Part shown: positions 6,722 to 8,242 of the stretch, in pieces | Layout: each line of letters begins with the position of its first letter | Numbering within the stretch: the stretch's first letter is position 1 | Assembly: GCA_900557315.1 (NCBI GenBank) | Contig: USSI01000051.1 | Span: forward strand, 1-8,242 | Direction: 5' to 3' | From: an uncultured Butyricicoccus sp. | Lineage (GTDB): Bacteria; Bacillota; Clostridia; Oscillospirales; Butyricicoccaceae | DNA: 8,242 bases | Notes under the pieces: generated by a model | Database searches by the model: none | Told to the model about the DNA's origin: nothing | Seen by the model: only the letters and a program-made list of their open reading frames with translations | Program-made: the position numbers and the translations under genes

Positions 6722-7426
6722 TCAGCCGCCGTTTTCATACCGGAGATAGCCGGTCACGATACTGGCGGCGAGTTTTTTGTGATATTCTGTGTCGTTCAGC
6801 CGCTGCTCCTCTTCCGGGTTTGATAAAAACCCGCACTCTACGATCACAGCAGGACAGCCCAGCTGCTTCATGAGGTAGATCGTGCGTTCCGCCTGTTTGG
6901 CCTGCCGGGTGTTGGACGGATCACAGCCTTCCGCCAAAGCACCCTGCAAAAATTCCGCAAGCGCACTGCTGCCTGCATGGTTGGGCGAGTAAAATACCTG
7001 CGCACCGTGGTATTGGGGATCGCCGAACTGATTCAAATGGATGCTCAGGAAAACCGGATTTGACGCTTCCTCCACGATCTGTTCGCGCGCCTTTATGTCC
7101 GCGACTTTGTTCTCCCGAATCGTGCGGGACGGGTCGTAAGCGAGCGCGTTTTCGTCCGCACGGGTCATCGCAGTACGCACACCAAAAAAGCCCGCCAGCG
7201 CCTGTACACGCTGCGCGATGCTCAGGTTGATATCCTGCTCCGCCGTTCCATTCGAACCGGTCGCACCGCCGTCAAAGCCGCCGTGCCCGGCGTCGATTAC
7301 CAGCGTACGTTCCGAACGGCTTTGCGCAATCGCCTGTACCATACTGCCGCCGCGCAAACCTGCTATCAGCGCAAGTGCAAGCACTGCCGCGCCAAGCAAA
7401 ATCCGCTTCCCTGTCTGTCTGTCCAT
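6722..7426 (-). CDS. cwlD: N-acetylmuramoyl-L-alanine amidase, CwlD type
   Basis: The 234-residue protein is close in length to Bacillus CwlD. It has an N-terminal signal/anchor segment (about 8-24, RILLGAAVLALALIAGL) and one Amidase_3 domain. The zinc ligands are visible: His48 in VIDAGHGGFDGG, Glu63 in AEQDINLS and His130 in FLSIHLNQF. The catalytic Glu197 sits in VIVECGFLSNPEE. The enzyme removes the peptide from muramic acid outside the membrane. In CwlD proteins this is the first step of muramic-delta-lactam formation in the spore cortex, which suggests an endospore former. No cell-wall-binding repeats are present, as expected for CwlD rather than a vegetative autolysin. The ATG at 7426 has GGAGGTG 6 nt upstream; the frame stays open to 7519, but that stretch holds the promoter. 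It heads a leftward run with radA 10 nt downstream. A non-sporulation amidase of the same fold remains possible. Confidence 0.88.
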   Translation of the reverse strand: MDRQTGKRILLGAAVLALALIAGLRGGSMVQAIAQSRSERTLVIDAGHGGFDGGATGSNGTAEQDINLSIAQRVQALAGFFGVRTAMTRADENALAYDPSRTIRENKVADIKAREQIVEEASNPVFLSIHLNQFGDPQYHGAQVFYSPNHAGSSALAEFLQGALAEGCDPSNTRQAKQAERTIYLMKQLGCPAVIVECGFLSNPEEEQRLNDTEYHKKLAASIVTGYLRYENGG

Positions 7427-7432
7427 TGCGCG

Positions 7433-7439
7433 CACCTCC
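7433..7439 (-). promoter_or_regulatory. Ribosome binding site of cwlD
   Basis: GGAGGTG on the - strand, 6 nt before the ATG at 7426, selects this start over in-frame upstream ATGs up to 7519. Confidence 0.75.
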
Positions 7440-7469
7440 GTCATCAAAGCGTATGCGCGCCCTGCGTCC

Positions 7470-7498
7470 ATTATAATCCACGATACGAATAGACGCAA
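7470..7498 (-). promoter_or_regulatory. Sigma-A-type promoter of cwlD-radA
   Basis: On the - strand, -35 TTGCGT (7493-7498), a 17-nt spacer and a perfect -10 TATAAT (7470-7475). Transcription would begin near 7463 and leave a leader of about 37 nt. The spacing and -10 are consensus for the vegetative sigma factor. I do not see clear sigma-E or sigma-G boxes, although sporulation control is known for cwlD in Bacillus. Confidence 0.7.
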
Positions 7499-7509
7499 TA
7501 AATTCATTG
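7496..7509. promoter_or_regulatory. Near-palindrome overlapping both divergent -35 boxes
   Basis: CAATAAATTCATTG is symmetric at six of its seven base pairs; the single mismatched pair is 7500/7505. It spans the 8 bp between the two -35 elements and covers the TTG of each. A dimeric regulator bound here could act on both promoters at once. The outer three pairs would arise anyway from two back-to-back TTG -35 boxes, so the call is tentative. Confidence 0.35.
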
Positions 7510-7535
7510 TCCGCTGCACAAAATCATGTTATGAT
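7507..7535 (+). promoter_or_regulatory. Promoter of the cysteine hydrolase gene
   Basis: -35 TTGTCC (7507-7512), a 17-nt spacer ending in TGT, and -10 TATGAT (7530-7535), so the -10 also has the TGn extension. Transcription would start near 7542, giving a leader of about 20 nt that contains GGAGG (7551-7555). Confidence 0.7.
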
Positions 7536-7563
7536 GAAAACAACAGATATGGAGGGATGACAG

Positions 7564-8124
7564 ATGAACAAAGTACCCAAATTGCTTGCCGTTATTGATT
7601 ATCAGAACGATTTTGTCACCGGACCGCTTGGCTTTGAAGGCGCCGCCGCGATCGACGACGGTATCGCCCGTTTGGCACAGACATATCTTGCGCAGGGGGA
7701 TCATGTGCTGTTCACCTACGACACACACGATGACACCTATCTTGAAACCCGAGAGGGCCGCGCCCTGCCTATCCCGCATTGCAACCCGGGCGAAACCGGC
7801 TGGCGGCTGTACGGCAAAACACAGGAACTGTGCTGTGAAACCTGTGCCAACCACCAGATCCATACCGTATGCAAGCATGCCTTCGGTATGCCGCCCGCCG
7901 AATTGGTCAAGCTCGGACAGGAGCTGCCTGATCTGAAGGAAATTCTTGTTGTGGGTGTGGTAACGAATATGTGTGTGATCTCCAATGCTGTGCTGCTGCA
8001 GGCCCAGTGGCCCGAGGCGCAGATCACGGTGGATGGCGCGCTGTGCCGCAGTTTCGATCCCGTGCTGCACGAAAAGGCGCTTGACGTCATGCAGGGACTG
8101 CAGATGACAGTTATCAACCGATAA
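7564..8124 (+). CDS. Isochorismatase-fold cysteine hydrolase, probable nicotinamidase
   Basis: The 186-residue protein has the cysteine-hydrolase triad: Asp12 in VIDYQNDF, Lys104 in CKHAFG and Cys137 in GVVTNMCVISNA, the last beside the usual cis-peptide turn. Metal-binding residues characteristic of nicotinamidases, and absent from plain isochorismatases, also appear at the right spacing: Asp53 and His55 in YDTH, Glu64, and His72 in PIPHC. This arrangement parallels streptococcal PncA (Asp53, His55, Glu64, His71). The likely reaction is therefore nicotinamide to nicotinate plus ammonia in NAD salvage, in the cytosol. Another amide or N-carbamoyl substrate is possible, so no symbol is given. 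Cysteines 90, 91 and 94 form an unusual cluster of unknown role. GGAGG lies 8 nt before the ATG, and the gene has its own promoter divergent from cwlD. No intrinsic terminator with a T tract follows. Confidence 0.88.
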   Translation: MNKVPKLLAVIDYQNDFVTGPLGFEGAAAIDDGIARLAQTYLAQGDHVLFTYDTHDDTYLETREGRALPIPHCNPGETGWRLYGKTQELCCETCANHQIHTVCKHAFGMPPAELVKLGQELPDLKEILVVGVVTNMCVISNAVLLQAQWPEAQITVDGALCRSFDPVLHEKALDVMQGLQMTVINR

Positions 8125-8140
8125 CCCTCGTACTTCCCAG

Positions 8141-8241
8141 CCATCGAGAAACCGAAAACGCAAGATGGTTTCCAGCAGGACGGCATCCTGCGCTGCCTAT
8201 TGGCTGTCACTGCGGCGCAGTGTGTCCGGCATGGTGGAAAC
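8141..8241. repeat. Cluster of inverted repeats after the hydrolase gene
   Basis: The 118 nt after the hydrolase stop contain no convincing ORF but several inverted repeats. GTTTCCA (8168-8174) and TGGAAAC (8235-8241) enclose two hairpins: GCAGGA/TCCTGC (8175-8180 and 8186-8191, 5-nt loop) and CACTGC/GCAGTG (8208-8213 and 8217-8222, 3-nt loop). GAAACC (8148-8153) can also pair with GGTTTC (8167-8172), and CCATC (8141-8145) with GATGG (8164-8168), so competing folds exist. No known riboswitch class or T tract was recognised. The region runs off the window and the neighbour on that side is unknown. Confidence 0.35.
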
Positions 8242-8242
8242 T

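Noticed and set aside
7427..7519. Longer cwlD start at 7519
   Set aside because: The added residues would be encoded by the promoter and leader, they do not form a signal peptide, and the GGAGGTG site clearly serves the ATG at 7426.
7504..8163. - strand ORF of 219 codons opposite the cysteine hydrolase
   Set aside because: It overlaps a gene with an intact catalytic triad and its own promoter and ribosome binding site, and its translation resembles no family I know.
8148..8172. Intrinsic terminator for the hydrolase gene
   Set aside because: The GAAACC/GGTTTC stem is only 6 bp with a 13-nt loop and is followed by CAGCAGG, not a T tract.
8125..8242. Cobalamin or other known riboswitch on the - strand, or a tRNA
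   Set aside because: The AGTGACAGCC-like stretch on the - strand does not continue into a B12 box, no other riboswitch core was found, and no tRNA T-loop or acceptor pattern is present.

Overview
The window looks like chromosomal DNA from a moderately GC-rich, spore-forming Firmicute, probably a clostridial lineage such as the Oscillospirales. The signs are strong AGGAGG-type ribosome binding sites, tight gene packing, a CwlD-type sporulation amidase, a Gram-positive-style short efflux adaptor, and protein sequences that read as clostridial. The placement is an inference. No mobile element, rRNA, tRNA or CRISPR array is visible.

Layout: (1) Positions 1-1926, + strand, hold a co-directional run: the 3' end of a PflX-like radical SAM protein, thiD (4-bp ATGA overlap) and a class I SAM methyltransferase of unknown substrate (16-nt gap). 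(2) A strong hairpin at 1993-2028 sits between the convergent methyltransferase and pyrB genes and probably terminates both. (3) Positions 2030-7426, - strand, hold five genes read leftward in the order cwlD, radA, HlyD-like adaptor, MacB/FtsX-like permease, pyrB. (4) The 7427-7563 gap carries two divergent sigma-A-type promoters whose -35 boxes lie 8 bp apart and share a near-palindrome. (5) Positions 7564-8124, + strand, hold a nicotinamidase-like cysteine hydrolase, followed by 118 nt of non-coding sequence rich in inverted repeats that runs off the window.

Most genes are housekeeping: thiamine and pyrimidine biosynthesis, recombination, cell wall and possibly NAD salvage. Three points stand out. 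PyrB (aspartate carbamoyltransferase) carries a C-terminal zinc-binding tail that resembles only the zinc domain of the PyrI regulatory chain, with no room for the nucleotide-binding allosteric domain. The adaptor/permease pair is translationally coupled with no ATPase gene beside it. The cwlD/hydrolase intergenic region has a symmetric candidate operator overlapping both -35 boxes. No wholly new multi-gene system is evident.
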